A DNA stretch of 64,000 nt from an uncultured Bacteroides sp. (GTDB taxonomy: Bacteria > Bacteroidota > Bacteroidia > Bacteroidales > Bacteroidaceae), in NCBI GenBank assembly GCA_944322345.1, contig CALUOO010000010.1:82800-146799 (forward strand), read 5' to 3'. Of the stretch, positions 43,576-53,120 are shown in pieces. Positions within the stretch are counted from its first letter, which is position 1. The number at the start of each line of letters is the position of its first letter. The notes below the pieces were generated by a model. That model was not told the origin of the DNA. It saw only the letters and a list, made by a program, of their open reading frames with translations, and did no database searches. The position numbers and the translations under genes were made by a program.

Positions 43576-43604
43576 CGCATCAACTAAATAAAACCAAATA
43601 AATA

Positions 43605-44555
43605 ATGGAGAAAATAGCGAAAAATTTGACAGAATTAATCGGAAACACTCCATTGATGGAACTTTCCCGATACAGTCTGTCGCATGGGCTAAAGCAAAAT
43701 ATTATAGCTAAATTAGAAGCTTTCAATCCGGCCGGTTGTGTAAAAAGTAGAATAGCTCTCTCCATGATTGAAGATGCAGAAGAAAAAGGTATTCTAAAAC
43801 CGGGAGCAACTATTATAGAACCTACCAGCGGCAATACAGGTATCGGACTGGCAATGATAGCTGCAATCAAAGGATACCAACTGATTCTGACCATGCCCGA
43901 GACCATGAGTTCAGAACGAAGAAACCTGTTGAAGGCCTTAGGAGCACGCATCGTATTGACAGCGGGTGATGGTGGAATGTCTGCCTCTATAACCAAGGCC
44001 CAAGAATTACGAAATGAAATTCCCGGATCTGTCATTCTTCAGCAATTTGAAAATCCGGCTAACCCAGCCATTCATGAACGAACAACAGGAGAAGAAATCT
44101 GGAGAGACACCAATGGAAGTGTTTCCGTGTTTGTGGCAGGAGTAGGAACCGGAGGAACCATTTGCGGAGTTGCCCGTGCTTTAAAGAAACATAATCCTAA
44201 TGTATACATCGTTGCAGTAGAGCCAGCTTCGTCTCCAGTTCTTAAAGGAGGTCAAGCAGGTGCACATCGTATTCAGGGGATTGGAGCCAATTTTATACCC
44301 ACACTTTATGACTCTTCCCTCATTGATGAGATAATAGAAGTCACAGACAACGAAGCCATCCGCACAGGTCGTGAATTAGCCTCAACCGAAGGATTACTCG
44401 TAGGGATTTCTTCTGGAGCTGCCGTTTATGCTGCATGTCAATTAGCACTACGTCCTGAATTTGCAAATAAAAAGATTGTCACATTGCTTCCGGACACAGG
44501 AGAACGTTACCTTTCTACCGATTTGTTTGCATTTGACACCTATCCAACTGATTAA
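43605..44555 (+). CDS. cysK: Cysteine synthase A (O-acetylserine sulfhydrylase)
   Basis: This 316-residue PLP enzyme makes cysteine from O-acetylserine and sulfide. The PLP Lys is Lys47 in NPAGCVKSR, the substrate loop is EPTSGNTGIGLA, and the phosphate-binding loop is GVGTGGTICG. The C-terminal GLLVGISSGAA is also typical. The length is normal. A TPR protein gene follows after 24 bp, so the two may be co-transcribed. There is no sulfate-assimilation cluster nearby. Confidence 0.96.
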   Translation: MEKIAKNLTELIGNTPLMELSRYSLSHGLKQNIIAKLEAFNPAGCVKSRIALSMIEDAEEKGILKPGATIIEPTSGNTGIGLAMIAAIKGYQLILTMPETMSSERRNLLKALGARIVLTAGDGGMSASITKAQELRNEIPGSVILQQFENPANPAIHERTTGEEIWRDTNGSVSVFVAGVGTGGTICGVARALKKHNPNVYIVAVEPASSPVLKGGQAGAHRIQGIGANFIPTLYDSSLIDEIIEVTDNEAIRTGRELASTEGLLVGISSGAAVYAACQLALRPEFANKKIVTLLPDTGERYLSTDLFAFDTYPTD

Positions 44556-44579
44556 AAACAAGATTAGCCATTATAAAGT

Positions 44580-45425
44580 ATGTATCGTCATAAATATTAT
44601 TCTATCAGATTGTCGCTTATATTCTTTATTTTTTATCTGCTTCCATTTTCTATATCAGCACAAACATATCAGCAACTTTCCGAACAGGCAATTGAGTGCA
44701 TTGAACAAGATAGTATTCAAAAAGCTGAAGAATTGCTATTGCAAGCTCTGAAGCTAGAACCCAAAAACGGGAAAAACGCAATGCTTTTCTCCAATCTCGG
44801 ATTAGTTCAGCGACGTCTTGGTAAATATGATGAAGCTGTAGAATCGTATACCTTTGCATTAAACTTTGCCCCATTCTCTATTCCCATTCTATTGAACCGG
44901 GCAGCAATTTATTTGGAAATGGGGAAGACAGACCGTGCTTATACCGATTATTGTTTAACACTGGATAAAGACAAGCAAAACAAAGAAGCTCTGTTAATGC
45001 GAGCGTATATCTATATGACCAGAAAAGACTATCCTGCAGCACGTATTGACTATAATCACCTACTGGAAACAGATCCACAAAATTATAATGGACGATTAGG
45101 ATTGGCAACCTTGGAACAAAAAGAGGGAAAATTCAAGGCATCTTTAGAAATCCTAGATAAAATGATCATAGAATATCCTAAAGATGCAACACTTTATGTA
45201 GCCCGTGCCGACGTTGAGCGTGACATGGATCATGAGGAACTTGCATTGGTAGATCTAGATGAAGCAATCCGAATTGACGCTTCTATGGCAGATGCTTATT
45301 TACTACGCGGTAGTATCTATTTGGAACAAAAGAAAAAAGCTCTAGCAAAAGCTGATTTTGAGAAAGCAATTTCTCTTGGAGTATTGGCTTCTGATTTACA
45401 TGAACAATTAAAAGCGTGCAAGTAA
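44580..45425 (+). CDS. Secreted tetratricopeptide repeat protein
   Basis: This 281-residue protein has a signal peptide (about residues 1-28, ending ISAQ) and about seven TPR units. Examples are MLFSNLGLVQRRLGKYDEAV and ILLNRAAIYLEMGKTDRAY in the first half and ADAYLLRGSIYLEQKKKALA near the end. TPR arrays are protein-protein docking scaffolds, and the partner here is unknown. The last 40 residues are Lys-rich but still TPR-like. It follows cysK at 24 bp. Confidence 0.88.
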   Translation: MYRHKYYSIRLSLIFFIFYLLPFSISAQTYQQLSEQAIECIEQDSIQKAEELLLQALKLEPKNGKNAMLFSNLGLVQRRLGKYDEAVESYTFALNFAPFSIPILLNRAAIYLEMGKTDRAYTDYCLTLDKDKQNKEALLMRAYIYMTRKDYPAARIDYNHLLETDPQNYNGRLGLATLEQKEGKFKASLEILDKMIIEYPKDATLYVARADVERDMDHEELALVDLDEAIRIDASMADAYLLRGSIYLEQKKKALAKADFEKAISLGVLASDLHEQLKACK

Positions 45426-45515
45426 CATTGATGAAAGAAAAATTCATATTGCAATACCTATAAAAAAGATATTTCAAGAAATGTGTCCAATGGCACAAAA
45501 ATAAATTGTTTTTTA

Positions 45516-45546
45516 TTTCGTTTTATTTTTATAATTTGTAAATTTG
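45516..45546 (+). promoter_or_regulatory. Promoter of the glycogen operon
   Basis: TAAATTTG at 45539-45546 is a perfect -7. TTTC at 45516-45519 is a near -33 at the 19-bp spacing. The leader is about 70 nt and AT-rich. Confidence 0.5.
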
Positions 45547-45620
45547 GGCGTTATACTTAGGTAAACAATATTTGTATAAAAATAAAAATCGATTTATTAA
45601 CCTTTAACGATGCACAAACC

Positions 45621-47558
45621 ATGAGTTATTTACGATTTGACAAGACACTTTTAACAAATCTAGAAGAGTCATTGCAACGCGAGATTCTTCGAACAAATAG
45701 ATCAGGTGCATATCATTGTACAACAATTGTTGATTGCAATACACGAAAATACCACGGTCTACTGGTAATTCCTATTCCAGAACTTGACGATAATAATCAT
45801 GTGTTGCTATCATCTCTTGACGAGACTGTAATTCAGCATGGTGCAGAGTTCAATCTCGGAATACACAAGTATCAAGGGAATCATTTTAGTCCAAACGGTC
45901 ATAAATACATCCGAGAGTTTGACTGTGAACGAATTCCTGCAACAACTTATCGAGTAGGCGGTGTAGTCCTTCGTAAAGAGAAAATATTCGTACATCATGA
46001 GAATAGAATCTTAATACGCTACACGCTGATGGATGCACATTCTCCTACAACTCTACGTTTTCGTCCTTTCTTAGCTTTTCGTAATGTAAGAGAATATACT
46101 CACGAAAATGCTCAAGCTAGTCGAGATTACCAGTTAGTGCAGAATGGGATTAAAACATGTATGTATCCCGGGTATCCGGAATTATTCATGCAATTAAACA
46201 AAAAATGCGAATTTATTTTCCAACCAGACTGGTATAGAGGGATTGAATACCCTAAAGAGCAGGAACGTGGATATGATTTTAATGAAGACCTTTATGTTCC
46301 CGGGTATTTTGAGACAGACATTAAGAAAGGAGAAAGTATCGTATTTTCTGCAGGTATCTCAGAAATTTCTCCACGAAAATTAAAACAGATTTTTGAAGCC
46401 GAAGTTTCTGTCCGCACTCCACGTGATAGCTTTTATCACTGTTTAAAAACAGCAGCACATCAATTCCACTGTCAATTGGGTGAAGAACATTATATGATTG
46501 CCGGTTATCCGTGGTTCAATTGTCGGGCTCGTGATATGTTCGTTTCTCTTCCAGGACTAACACTTGCCATAGATGAGCCAGAACAGTTTGAAGATGTAAT
46601 GAAAACAGCCCAAAAAGCAATTTACCAATTTATTAACAACGAGCCTATAACATATAAAATCTACGAAATGGATCATCCAGACGTATTGTTATGGGCAGTT
46701 TGGGCATTACAACAATACGCCAAAGAAACATCGCGCGAACAATGTAGGCAAAAATACGGTAGATTATTAATTGATATCATCGAATTTATCCGGCACAATC
46801 AACATAAAAATCTCTGCCTACATGATAATGGTTTGCTTTATTCAAACGGAAGTGACAAAGCAATAACATGGATGAATTCTACGGTCAACGGACATCCTGT
46901 AATTCCACGTACAGGATACATCGTAGAGTTCAATGCTCTTTGGTATAATGCATTACGATTCATAGGAGATTTAGTTCGAGAAGATGGGAACATATCTTTA
47001 GTTGAAACTCTTGATAAACAAGCTGAGACTACTGCACATTCATTTGTTGAGATATTCCGTAATGAACATGGTTATTTATTCGACTATGTTGATGGAAACA
47101 CAGTAAACTGGAGTGTACGCCCCAACATGCTTTTCACTGTTGCATTCGATTATTCACCGCTTGACCGTGCACAAAAGAAGCAAGTGCTTGACATCGTAAC
47201 CAAAGAGCTACTGACACCTAAAGGAATACGTTCGCTAAGTCCTAAAAGCGAAGGATATAACCCGAACTATGTAGGACCACAAATACAACGCGACTATGCT
47301 TACCACCAAGGTACTGCATGGCCATGGTTAATGGGATTTTATATGGACGCTTATCTACGTATCTATAAGATGAGTGGGCTCTCGTTTGTAGAACGTCAGC
47401 TTATCGGACTCGAAGATGAGCTTAGCATTCACTGTATCAGTTCATTGCCAGAATTATTTGATGGTAATCCACCATTCAAAGGTAGAGGCGCTGTATCATT
47501 TGCCATGAACGTTGCAGAGATACTACGTATTCTGAAATTATTAGCCAAATATTATTAA
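45621..47558 (+). CDS. Glycogen debranching enzyme (amylo-alpha-1,6-glucosidase, GH133-like)
   Basis: This 645-residue cytosolic protein has an N-terminal GDE-type beta domain (about residues 10-225, FDKTLLTNLEESLQREILRT, then TNRSGAYHCTTIVDCNTRKYHGLL). The alpha/alpha six-barrel amylo-1,6-glucosidase domain covers about 265-640 and includes YPWFNCRARDMFVSLPGL and DYAYHQGTAWPWLMGFYMDAY. It should trim alpha-1,6 branches of glycogen. The place directly upstream of a glycosyltransferase and a GH57-like protein is the conserved Bacteroides glycogen locus. No signal peptide, so it acts on internal storage glycogen rather than on diet starch. Confidence 0.92.
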   Translation: MSYLRFDKTLLTNLEESLQREILRTNRSGAYHCTTIVDCNTRKYHGLLVIPIPELDDNNHVLLSSLDETVIQHGAEFNLGIHKYQGNHFSPNGHKYIREFDCERIPATTYRVGGVVLRKEKIFVHHENRILIRYTLMDAHSPTTLRFRPFLAFRNVREYTHENAQASRDYQLVQNGIKTCMYPGYPELFMQLNKKCEFIFQPDWYRGIEYPKEQERGYDFNEDLYVPGYFETDIKKGESIVFSAGISEISPRKLKQIFEAEVSVRTPRDSFYHCLKTAAHQFHCQLGEEHYMIAGYPWFNCRARDMFVSLPGLTLAIDEPEQFEDVMKTAQKAIYQFINNEPITYKIYEMDHPDVLLWAVWALQQYAKETSREQCRQKYGRLLIDIIEFIRHNQHKNLCLHDNGLLYSNGSDKAITWMNSTVNGHPVIPRTGYIVEFNALWYNALRFIGDLVREDGNISLVETLDKQAETTAHSFVEIFRNEHGYLFDYVDGNTVNWSVRPNMLFTVAFDYSPLDRAQKKQVLDIVTKELLTPKGIRSLSPKSEGYNPNYVGPQIQRDYAYHQGTAWPWLMGFYMDAYLRIYKMSGLSFVERQLIGLEDELSIHCISSLPELFDGNPPFKGRGAVSFAMNVAEILRILKLLAKYY

Positions 47559-47575
47559 AAGGAGGAGGGACTAAA

Positions 47576-48850
47576 ATGAAAGTTTTAATGTTTGGATGGG
47601 AGTTCCCCCCACATATCCTAGGAGGTCTAGGAACTGCCAGTTATGGTCTTACCAAGGGCATGTCACAACAAAAGGATATGGAAATTACTTTCTGTATACC
47701 TAAGCCATGGGGAGATGAAGATCAAAGCTTCCTCAAAATTATAGGGATGAACAGTACACCTGTAGTTTGGCGAGATGTAGACTGGAATTATGTAAAAGAT
47801 CGCATAGGCAGTTATATGGACCCGCAATTGTATTACGATTTGCGTGATCATATCTATGCTGACTTTAATTATCTTCACACAAATGATTTAGGTTGCATCG
47901 AGTTTTCAGGACGTTATCCTGATAATCTGCACGAAGAGATTAATAACTATTCCATAGTGGCAGGAGTTGTTGCTCGCCAGCAGAAATTCGACATTATTCA
48001 CTCACATGATTGGCTGACTTATCCGGCAGGAATTCATGCCAAACAAGTTTCAGGGAAACCTCTTGTCATCCATGTACATGCAACAGATTTTGACAGAAGC
48101 CGCGGAAATGTAAATCCCACAGTATATGCAATAGAAAAAAACGGGATGGATTATGCTGATCACATAATGTGTGTAAGTGAACTAACTCGGCAAACTGTTA
48201 TTCAAAAATATTATCAAGATCCAAGAAAAGTATCAACCGTACATAATGCTGTATCTCCTCTATCACAAGAGATTCAGGACATCGTTCCACAAAGAAAATC
48301 CAACGAAAAGGTTGTAACATTCTTAGGACGTATCACAATGCAAAAAGGTCCTGAATATTTTGTAGAAGCTGCAGCAATGGTTTTACACCGTACACACAAC
48401 GTACGCTTTGTGATGGCAGGAAGCGGTGATATGATGGACCAAATGATTCGTTTAGTAGCCGAAAGAGGAATTGCAGACCGATTCCACTTTCCCGGTTTTA
48501 TGAAAGGTAAACAAGTATATGAAGTACTTAAAGCCAGTGACGTATATATTATGCCTTCTGTATCCGAGCCTTTTGGAATATCTCCCTTGGAAGCCATGCA
48601 ATGTAGCGTACCTACCATTATTTCCAAACAATCTGGTTGCGCTGAAATATTAGAAAAATGTATTAAAACAGATTATTGGGATATCAATGCTATGGCAGAT
48701 GCTATTTATTCCATTTGTACATATCCGGCAATGTACAACTACCTTAAAGAAGAAGGGAAAAAAGAAGTCGACCAAATTAAATGGGAGAACGTAGGATATA
48801 AAGTACGTTCTATTTACGACGAAGTAATTAAAAATTATGGTAAACAATAA
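47576..48850 (+). CDS. Glycosyltransferase, candidate glycogen synthase (GT4/GT5-like fold)
   Basis: This 424-residue GT-B enzyme has an N-terminal FGWEFPPHILGGLGTAS, where the GGLG takes the place of the KxGGL of glycogen synthases. The middle has HSHDWLTYPAG, and the C-terminal nucleotide-sugar domain (about 240-420) contains FLGRITMQKGPEYFVEA and SVSEPFGISPLEAMQCSVP with the conserved Glu pair. It starts 17 bp after the debranching gene and has its own RBS-like AGGAGG in the gap. Given context, it probably elongates glycogen; a UDP- or ADP-glucose donor cannot be decided. Confidence 0.85.
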   Translation: MKVLMFGWEFPPHILGGLGTASYGLTKGMSQQKDMEITFCIPKPWGDEDQSFLKIIGMNSTPVVWRDVDWNYVKDRIGSYMDPQLYYDLRDHIYADFNYLHTNDLGCIEFSGRYPDNLHEEINNYSIVAGVVARQQKFDIIHSHDWLTYPAGIHAKQVSGKPLVIHVHATDFDRSRGNVNPTVYAIEKNGMDYADHIMCVSELTRQTVIQKYYQDPRKVSTVHNAVSPLSQEIQDIVPQRKSNEKVVTFLGRITMQKGPEYFVEAAAMVLHRTHNVRFVMAGSGDMMDQMIRLVAERGIADRFHFPGFMKGKQVYEVLKASDVYIMPSVSEPFGISPLEAMQCSVPTIISKQSGCAEILEKCIKTDYWDINAMADAIYSICTYPAMYNYLKEEGKKEVDQIKWENVGYKVRSIYDEVIKNYGKQ

Positions 48851-48864
48851 AAGAATTACAGGCT

Positions 48865-50256
48865 ATGAGAACAATCTGTCTTTATTTCGAAATACACCAA
48901 ATCATACATCTGAAACGCTATCGTTTTTTTGATATAGGCACAGATCATTACTATTATGATGATTATGCAAATGAAACGGGAATGAATGATGTTGCTGAAC
49001 GTTCATACATTCCAGCACTTACTACCCTTATTGAAATGGTAAAAAAGTCAGAAGGGAATTTTAAAGTGGCACTTTCCATTTCCGGTGTAGCATTAGAACA
49101 ATTGGAAATCCATGCCCCTGCAGTAATTGATTTATTGCACCAATTAAACGACACAGGTTGTTGTGAATTCCTTTGTGAACCATACTCACACGGTCTTTCT
49201 TCACTGGCAAATGAAGATTGTTTCCGAGAGGAGGTTATACGCCAACGCAACAAGATGAAACAGATGTTTGGCAAAGAACCTAAGGTTTTCCGTAACTCCA
49301 GTCTGATTTATTCCGACGAAATAGGTGGAATTGTAGCCTCTATGGGATTTAAAGGGATGTTAACAGAAGGTGCCAAACACGTTTTAGGCTGGAAGAGCCC
49401 ACATTATGTATACCATTGTAACCAAGCTCCAGAGCTAAAGCTATTATTAAGAGATTTCAAATTATCAGATGATATCAGTTTGCGTTTTTCAAATTCCGAA
49501 TGGACAGAATATCCACTATTTGCAGACAGATATATAGATTGGATTGATTCATTCCCTCAAGAAGAAGAGGTTATCAATATTTTTATGGAATTAAGTGCAT
49601 TAGGAATAGCACAACCGTTGTCATCGAATATTCTAGAATTTCTGAAAGCTCTTCCTCAATGTGCTAAAGCTAAAGGAATCACATTCTCTACACCTACTGA
49701 AATAGTAACAAAAATCAAGTCGATTTCGCAACTGGATGTTGCTTATCCCATGTCTTGGACTGATGAAGAAAGAGATACTAGTTGCTGGCTAGGAAATGTA
49801 CTACAACGTGAAGCATTTAATAAGTTATATAGTGTTGCCGAACGTGTACATCTTTGTGACGATCGGCGTATCAAACAAGACTGGGATTATCTGCAAGCTA
49901 GCAACAATTTCCGGTTTATGACAACTAAAAACACTGGGATTTGGCTAAATCGAGGCATTTACGACTCTCCATACGATGCTTTTACAAATTATATGAATAT
50001 TCTGGGAGATTTTATCAAAAGAGTAGACTCTCTCTATCCTATAGATATAGACAACGAAGAATTGAACTCACTTCTGACTACTATCAGAAATCAAAATGAA
50101 GAGATTGCTGAGTTACAAAAAGAAGTTGCCAAATGGAAAACAAAAGCTGAAAAAGAGATTAAAAGCACTAAGGTAACTACACAAAAGAAAAATTCAGAAA
50201 AGCCTGCTACAAAATCTAAGAAAGGCAGTATCAAAAAGGAAGAAATAAAAGCATAA
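48865..50256 (+). CDS. GH57 alpha-amylase-like protein with altered catalytic residues
   Basis: This 463-residue protein has a GH57 (beta/alpha)7-barrel (about residues 1-400), a coiled coil (about 410-435) and a Lys-rich tail. The third conserved region, where active members read FRNTEL with the Glu nucleophile, reads FRNSSL here (residues 142-147), so the nucleophile is replaced by Ser146. The fourth, FMDYETFGEHQ in active members, reads FMELSALGIAQ (240-250), with the Asp replaced by Glu242. The protein may therefore be a carbohydrate-binding or regulatory homologue rather than an amylase. It is the third gene of the glycogen operon, 14 bp after the glycosyltransferase. Bacteroides homologues with such substitutions are, to my knowledge, described in family reviews. 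Confidence 0.85.
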   Translation: MRTICLYFEIHQIIHLKRYRFFDIGTDHYYYDDYANETGMNDVAERSYIPALTTLIEMVKKSEGNFKVALSISGVALEQLEIHAPAVIDLLHQLNDTGCCEFLCEPYSHGLSSLANEDCFREEVIRQRNKMKQMFGKEPKVFRNSSLIYSDEIGGIVASMGFKGMLTEGAKHVLGWKSPHYVYHCNQAPELKLLLRDFKLSDDISLRFSNSEWTEYPLFADRYIDWIDSFPQEEEVINIFMELSALGIAQPLSSNILEFLKALPQCAKAKGITFSTPTEIVTKIKSISQLDVAYPMSWTDEERDTSCWLGNVLQREAFNKLYSVAERVHLCDDRRIKQDWDYLQASNNFRFMTTKNTGIWLNRGIYDSPYDAFTNYMNILGDFIKRVDSLYPIDIDNEELNSLLTTIRNQNEEIAELQKEVAKWKTKAEKEIKSTKVTTQKKNSEKPATKSKKGSIKKEEIKA

Positions 50257-50280
50257 GGCTTTTACTTCATTGATATACCT

Positions 50281-50318
50281 ACTCCTAAATATCCCAGTTA
50301 TTTAGGAGTAGTTTTTTT
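50281..50318 (+). terminator. Intrinsic terminator of the glycogen operon
   Basis: ACTCCTAAATA (50281-50291) pairs with TATTTAGGAGT (50299-50309), followed by seven T. Confidence 0.85.
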
Positions 50319-50350
50319 ATGTAAAAGATTAGATTTCTGAGATAACTATA

Positions 50351-50393
50351 CAAAGAACGGATGCGGATAAAATTTATCCGCATCCGTTCTTTG
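50351..50393. terminator. Perfect palindrome between convergent genes
   Basis: CAAAGAACGGATGCGGATAAA (50351-50371) and its inverse (50373-50393) form a stem of about 18 bp around a very small A/T loop. It probably terminates the minus-strand DUF4270 operon. Confidence 0.7.
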
Positions 50394-50415
50394 GTCAAGA
50401 TGAAATATTATAAGA

Positions 50416-52125
50416 TTAATTATTTCCAAAATTAGTTGAAACTATTTCCAATTTCAATCTATATTCCGGATATAAAGGCTCATTATTATTACCCAGTTCC
50501 TCACCTATCACTCCACCTTTCAAGCGTACATATCCAGGTTTCAAATCATGACGAACACTAATCACATTTGCCGAACCACTTGAAGAAGTAGAAGTATCAT
50601 AAGTAACTGTCACTGGTATAAGAACAACCTTATTCCAATTACTATACTTTTCCCATTCTTCTATATTTGATACAATTTTTTCCTCCATGACAACATCTCC
50701 ATTATCATCAAGCTCATTTGTCGGAACCTGTAAAGTAATCGTCTTTCCTTCAGCAAATGCCTGCTTAGCATTTTTCCAATCCTCATCTTGTATACAATCA
50801 CTAATAAGAGTGGATATATTACTAAAAGTATATTGATTCGTTACACTAGAATGCGATGTCAAGAAAGATGTTATATTATCAGTCAACTCATTATTTTCGA
50901 AAAATGAATCTTTATATTTCTCACGGATAAGCATTACTGTAGAAGGAACATCCATTCCAAATTTCATCTCTCCATCCTGATTATAATTTGAGAAAACCAG
51001 TTTCACTGCATTCAGAGAATCTGCTTGCAATTTTTCATAAATCTCACTTACAGGCAAAGTTGCCTCTGTAAAAATACCTGCTGGAGATTTTATATAAGTA
51101 CAAGTTTTTTGATTAATCCTCTCTTTTATTGCATCTTCATCATTCTTTAACTGGTTAGCCTGAATGACTTCTCTTGTAGATGCAAAAGTACGATAACCAT
51201 AGTATGTAGAATCTGCAGAACTATTTGACTTCTTCAATTTCTCACCGGTTGTCTCATCTACTGCATAACACTTATAAACGACGTTCATCTGTACTTGGAA
51301 TACATATAAAATAGTACCGTCACCATAATCACTTTTCACATATACTCCCGGAAATGCATCACTAAATTTTTCAAAATTGAATGTAGAAGTACCATCAGCA
51401 AGAACTGCTGCCCTTGCGGCCTTTAATATTTCGCCACCCACAGTCTCCTTAGAATCTTTCAATTCAAGGTGTACGTAAGGAACGTAGCTATCCGTATTAC
51501 GAATAGAATCTTTTAATGAATAATCTACAGCCGTATATACCTTGCTTCCTAATGGCGCCTTATTTATATCAAGAAATTCTTTTGGATCAATATTGGTATA
51601 ATATTTTCCTTTCTGATCCAACTTATGATCAAGCTCATATACGCTAAGGCGACAGGCAGTCAATGAATCTCCAAAGTAATTTTCATACCACAAGTACAAT
51701 TCAACAGTATGAATATTACCAATTACATTGCCGTTATCATCTTTTATTAAAGAAACGTCAGCCAAATCCGATGCTGCAGCATCCTTTCCAAGCATGACAT
51801 TAGTCGCTCTTCCCTGACTATTCAAGGCATTTTCCTTATATACTCCCGGGAAAGTCAGCCCATCAGGACAGTTTAATGAGGCTAGGAAACCTGCTTCATA
51901 AGTTCCAAAGATCTCATCAGTATACTTTCCTACATAACCGGTACTCGTTTTTGCATAGATTCTACCGGTAGGCATAGATTTAGTAGTGACATCAAAAGTT
52001 GTCAACTGACCTTTTATTGTCTGGTCGTTTTCCGGGAATATCCCTAATCCCAGTCCTGCCGTGTTATCATCACACCCCCAAAATGAGAGTGTCAATAGGG
52101 CTATCAAAGCATATCTTACTTTCAT
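50416..52125 (-). CDS. DUF4270 family lipoprotein
   Basis: This is a 569-residue protein from the ATG ending at 52125 (MKVRYALIALLTLSFWGC). The lipobox FWGC follows a short signal, so a lipoprotein is predicted. The rest is beta-rich (DNTAGLGLGIFPENDQTIKG, VELYLWYENYFGDSLTACRL, YRLKLEIVSTNF at the end), matching DUF4270, a Bacteroidetes-only family of unknown function. It is 17 bp downstream of the short glycogen-synthase-like gene on the same strand. An additional in-frame ATG 17 codons upstream would spoil the signal peptide and is rejected. Confidence 0.8.
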   Translation of the reverse strand: MKVRYALIALLTLSFWGCDDNTAGLGLGIFPENDQTIKGQLTTFDVTTKSMPTGRIYAKTSTGYVGKYTDEIFGTYEAGFLASLNCPDGLTFPGVYKENALNSQGRATNVMLGKDAAASDLADVSLIKDDNGNVIGNIHTVELYLWYENYFGDSLTACRLSVYELDHKLDQKGKYYTNIDPKEFLDINKAPLGSKVYTAVDYSLKDSIRNTDSYVPYVHLELKDSKETVGGEILKAARAAVLADGTSTFNFEKFSDAFPGVYVKSDYGDGTILYVFQVQMNVVYKCYAVDETTGEKLKKSNSSADSTYYGYRTFASTREVIQANQLKNDEDAIKERINQKTCTYIKSPAGIFTEATLPVSEIYEKLQADSLNAVKLVFSNYNQDGEMKFGMDVPSTVMLIREKYKDSFFENNELTDNITSFLTSHSSVTNQYTFSNISTLISDCIQDEDWKNAKQAFAEGKTITLQVPTNELDDNGDVVMEEKIVSNIEEWEKYSNWNKVVLIPVTVTYDTSTSSSGSANVISVRHDLKPGYVRLKGGVIGEELGNNNEPLYPEYRLKLEIVSTNFGNN

Positions 52126-52142
52126 GATTGTCGTTTCTTGCT

Positions 52143-52979
52143 TTATTCTTCTTGTTTTATTGAGGATGCCTCCCACACTTGATCATAAAATTCATTGCAG
52201 GCATTGGCATAATTGTCCGAATTTTGGTAATCAAGTATCAGCTTCCCGGATTGACGGGCATAGTCCATGATACTTTCGTCCACTTTCTCGCTATTCTGTA
52301 TTACTCCGTCCGAATAATCTACTGCCAACTTGCAAAGTGTAGTATAGTCTACCGGATCTTTCAAAGAAGCTACATCTTTCTTCGAAATACCTTTCAACAT
52401 CAATTTAGTTGCAAAATCACTATTGAACGGATTCTTAAAGTCTTCTTCATAAACAGAGAATACAACCTTTGCATCGCGGAAAGAAGGTTCGTCCTTATAA
52501 GCCTTCTTTATATAAAGAGGGGCCAATGCAGTCATCCATCCGTGACAATGGATTACATCCGGACACCAACGAAGTTTCTTTACCGTCTCCAGCACCCCAC
52601 GGGCATAAAATATAGCGCGGCTGTCATTATCTTCATACTCTACTCCATTTTCATCTACTTTTTGCAGACGGTTCTGAAAATAGTCATCATTATCAATGAA
52701 ATATACCTGCATCCGTGCAGACTGTATAGAAGCGACTTTTATAATAAGCGGATGATCGGTATCATCTATAATCAGGTTCATACCAGAAAGGCGTATCACT
52801 TCGTGCAACTGATTTCTGCGCTCATTGATATTCCCCCATTTAGGCATAAATGTTCTGATTTCGCGGCCTTTTTCTTGAATTGCCTGAGGAAGGCTTCTGC
52901 CGATAGTGGCCATTTCGGATGGTGAAACGTAAGGTGTAATCTCTTGAGTAATAAATAAAACTTTATTTGCCTTTGTCAT
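52143..52979 (-). CDS. Short glycogen/starch synthase (GT5) N-terminal-domain protein
   Basis: This 278-residue protein matches only the N-terminal Rossmann domain of GT5 glycogen synthases (KVLFITQEITPYV, then HCHGWMTALAPLYIKKAY, VVFSVYEEDFKNPF, DYSDGVIQNSEKVD). Full-length enzymes have about 480-500 residues and a C-terminal nucleotide-sugar domain, which is absent. The donor-binding KxGGL motif near the N-terminus is replaced by VSPSEMA. The protein may be a regulator or partner of glycogen synthesis, not a full enzyme. It sits opposite the glycogen operon and is followed by DUF4270, a constant neighbour in Bacteroides as far as I recall. Confidence 0.82.
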   Translation of the reverse strand: MTKANKVLFITQEITPYVSPSEMATIGRSLPQAIQEKGREIRTFMPKWGNINERRNQLHEVIRLSGMNLIIDDTDHPLIIKVASIQSARMQVYFIDNDDYFQNRLQKVDENGVEYEDNDSRAIFYARGVLETVKKLRWCPDVIHCHGWMTALAPLYIKKAYKDEPSFRDAKVVFSVYEEDFKNPFNSDFATKLMLKGISKKDVASLKDPVDYTTLCKLAVDYSDGVIQNSEKVDESIMDYARQSGKLILDYQNSDNYANACNEFYDQVWEASSIKQEE

Positions 52980-53006
52980 AATAACAATAGTTCTCTAAAT
53001 ATTTTG

Positions 53007-53014
53007 CAAAGGTA
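53007..53014 (-). promoter_or_regulatory. -7 promoter element for the short glycogen-synthase gene
   Basis: Reads TACCTTTG on the minus strand, 28 bp before the start codon. Confidence 0.55.
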
Positions 53015-53120
53015 GCAAAAAAAAGGAACTTTAAATAGCATAATCTTTCTTTATGTGGCAAATATTAGTTTATTTTGCAGAGTTTTTGCAAACGAACAGA
53101 ATAAAAACCTATAAAAAAAG

